From: Raineyella sp. W15-4
GTDB lineage: Bacteria > Actinomycetota > Actinomycetes > Propionibacteriales > Propionibacteriaceae
Direction: 5' to 3'
Assembly (NCBI RefSeq): GCF_033170155.1
Contig: NZ_CP137079.1
Coordinates: 2,542,001-2,606,000 of the forward strand
DNA: 64,000 nt
Shown here: positions 62,574 to 64,000 of the stretch, piece after piece
How positions within the stretch are numbered: position 1 is the first letter of the stretch
How the letters are laid out: the number at the start of each line of letters is the position of its first letter
Translations under genes and position numbers: made by a program
Notes under the pieces: generated by a model
The model's input: only the letters and a program-made list of their open reading frames with translations
What the model was told of the DNA's origin: nothing
Database searches by the model: none

Positions 62574-63506
62574 ATGAGTGACACCGTACGTACGGCACAC
62601 GGCTGGGGTCTGGCCACCGTCCACGCCTCCGGCCAGGTCCTGGACACCTGGTACCCCGCACCGGCACTGGGCGAGCCCGACGGCACGGGCGCCCCGGAGT
62701 CGGTGACCGCCGGCATCGTGACCGACGGAGCCCGGGACGTACGCACCGAGGCGGTGCTCACCGTCATCGATCTGGACGCGGCCCCGGCCGGGACCGCGGA
62801 CGCCTACCTGCGGCTGCACCTGCTCAGCCACACCCTGGTCCGGCCCAACACGCTCAACCTCGACGGCATCTTCGGGGTGCTGCCGAACGTCGTGTGGACC
62901 TCGGCCGGCCCGTGCGCCGTCGACGACTTCGAGGCCACCCGGGCCCGACTGCGGGCCCGGCTCGGCCACGTCACGGTGTTCTCCGTCGACAAGTTCCCGC
63001 GGATGATCGACTACGTCGTTCCCCCGGGCGTACGCCTCGCCGACGCCGACCGGGCCCGGCTGGGCGCCCATCTGGCCGAGGGCACGACGGTGATGCACGA
63101 GGGCTTCGTCAACTTCAACGCCGGCACGCTCGGTCACTCGATGGTGGAGGGCCGGATCTCGCAGGGCGTCGTCGTCGACGACGGCTCGGACATCGGCGGT
63201 GGGGCATCGATCATGGGCACCCTGTCCGGCGGCGGCAAGGAACGTGTGTCGATCGGCAAGGGCTGCCTGCTGGGTGCGAACTCCGGCATCGGCATCTCGC
63301 TGGGCGACAACTGCGTGGTCGAGGCCGGGCTGTACGTCACCGCCGGCACCAAGGTCCTGCTGCCCGACGGCGGCACCGCGAAGGCCGCCGAGCTGTCCGG
63401 GCAGAGCGGCCTGCTGTTCATCCGCAACTCACTCACCGGCGCCGTGCAGGTGCGGTCCCGCGAGGGCCGCACCGTCGAGCTGAACGCGGCGCTGCACACG
63501 AATTGA
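62574..63506 (+). CDS. dapD: Tetrahydrodipicolinate N-succinyltransferase (actinobacterial DapD)
   Basis: A 310-residue left-handed beta-helix transferase using succinyl-CoA in lysine synthesis. Characteristic are [40 protein letters not shown] and [40 protein letters not shown]. The N-terminal domain is the longer actinobacterial form. It overlaps the next gene by one base. Confidence 0.96.
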   Translation: MSDTVRTAHGWGLATVHASGQVLDTWYPAPALGEPDGTGAPESVTAGIVTDGARDVRTEAVLTVIDLDAAPAGTADAYLRLHLLSHTLVRPNTLNLDGIFGVLPNVVWTSAGPCAVDDFEATRARLRARLGHVTVFSVDKFPRMIDYVVPPGVRLADADRARLGAHLAEGTTVMHEGFVNFNAGTLGHSMVEGRISQGVVVDDGSDIGGGASIMGTLSGGGKERVSIGKGCLLGANSGIGISLGDNCVVEAGLYVTAGTKVLLPDGGTAKAAELSGQSGLLFIRNSLTGAVQVRSREGRTVELNAALHTN

Positions 63507-64000
63507 TGTCCGCCCCCGGTCAACTCTCCGACCCGGAGGATCCGTACGGCCTGCCCGGCCGGGCGCGGCGCCCCCGACGGTCCGGACGCACCGGCTGCGG
63601 CATCGCGGCCGGTGTCCTGGTGCTCCTGGTGGCCGCCGCCCTGGTCGGCGGCCTGGTCTGGTTGCGGACGAACGAGTACATCCAGCCCACCCCGTTCGAA
63701 CCCCGTTGCCGGCTCGTCGCCGGCGGCAACACGACGGTGCTGGACCTGGAGCAGGCCCACTATGCCGGCATCATCGTCGGCCGGGCCGTCGCCCGGGGTC
63801 TGCCCGCCAGGGCCGGGTCGATCGCGATGGCCACCGCCTACCAGGAGTCCGGCATCCGCAACCTCGACTACGGCGACCGGGACTCGGTGGGGCTGTTCCA
63901 GCAGCGGCCGTCGCAGGGCTGGGGCACCCGGGCCCAGATCCTCGATCCCTACTACGCGAGCGACGCGTTCTACACCAGCCTGCTCAAGGTGTCGGACTGG
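63506..64000 (+). CDS. Membrane-anchored lysozyme-like protein (partial at window end)
   Basis: The first 165 residues of a protein cut by the window end. After an Arg-rich tail there is one membrane anchor (GIAAGVLVLLVAAALVGGLVW), then an extracellular region with MATAYQESGIRNLDYGDRDS and GLFQQRPSQGWGT, the actinobacterial lytic-transglycosylase-like fold, with Glu of QESG as candidate catalytic acid. It would act on peptidoglycan, matching its position after dapD. ATG 63506 overlaps the dapD stop (TGATG). Confidence 0.8.
   Translation, partial: MSAPGQLSDPEDPYGLPGRARRPRRSGRTGCGIAAGVLVLLVAAALVGGLVWLRTNEYIQPTPFEPRCRLVAGGNTTVLDLEQAHYAGIIVGRAVARGLPARAGSIAMATAYQESGIRNLDYGDRDSVGLFQQRPSQGWGTRAQILDPYYASDAFYTSLLKVSDW

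Overview
The window is high-GC DNA with tightly packed, often overlapping genes. It looks like an actinobacterium, most likely Propionibacteriaceae or a close relative (inference). Supporting signs are GlnE with two type-I glutamine synthetases, a mycobacterial-type ImuA'-ImuB-DnaE2 mutasome, actinobacterial DapD and DUF3117, a mycothiol-enzyme-like protein, and at least 17 genes whose start codon sits 6-7 nt after a TANNNT-type -10 box, the signature of leaderless transcription.

Layout. 1-512 is the 3' end of glnA with its terminator. 557-895 is a 339-bp stretch bounded by perfect 16-bp inverted repeats and holding a broken gene. 1399-7344 is a compact biosynthetic operon: a free-standing ketosynthase, an acyltransferase-ACP-alpha-oxoamine synthase fusion, a divergent phosphopantetheinyl transferase and a nucleotide-sugar-epimerase-like reductase. 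This is the most novel system in the window: a one-module polyketide synthase predicted to release its chain by decarboxylative condensation with an amino acid. 7390-15131 is a sugar locus: a GH127 beta-L-arabinofuranosidase-type enzyme, two permeases, a binding lipoprotein, a LacI regulator and an MsmX-type ATPase. 15205-22279 is an operon for an oligopeptide/nickel-type ABC importer with a flavin monooxygenase and an RraA-like protein, substrate unknown.

22509-28405 carries polyphosphate kinase 2 and the NAD de novo pathway (nadABC), divergent from its likely regulator NrtR with a palindrome between them, then a 34-residue cysteine-rich peptide. 28485-33800 holds glnE, a DinB/mycothiol-type protein and glnA2, so nitrogen assimilation recurs. 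33925-44510 has map, an orphan degenerate RbsA-like ATPase, rnpB (minus strand), an RNB ribonuclease, a zinc-ribbon coiled-coil protein, an efflux pump, aminopeptidase P and CorA. 44516-50263 is the SOS mutasome operon with a LexA-type box. 

50295-64000 resembles the mycobacterial dapD-dapE-DUF3117-glgA-glgC-O-methyltransferase-htrA-tatB-mrp-DUF1003-MgtE/CBS neighbourhood, but with dapA where sigE-rseA would lie. TatB here ends in a canonical EF-hand loop. The window ends inside a membrane-anchored, lysozyme-like protein gene. No tRNA, CRISPR array, intact insertion sequence or replication origin was recognised.
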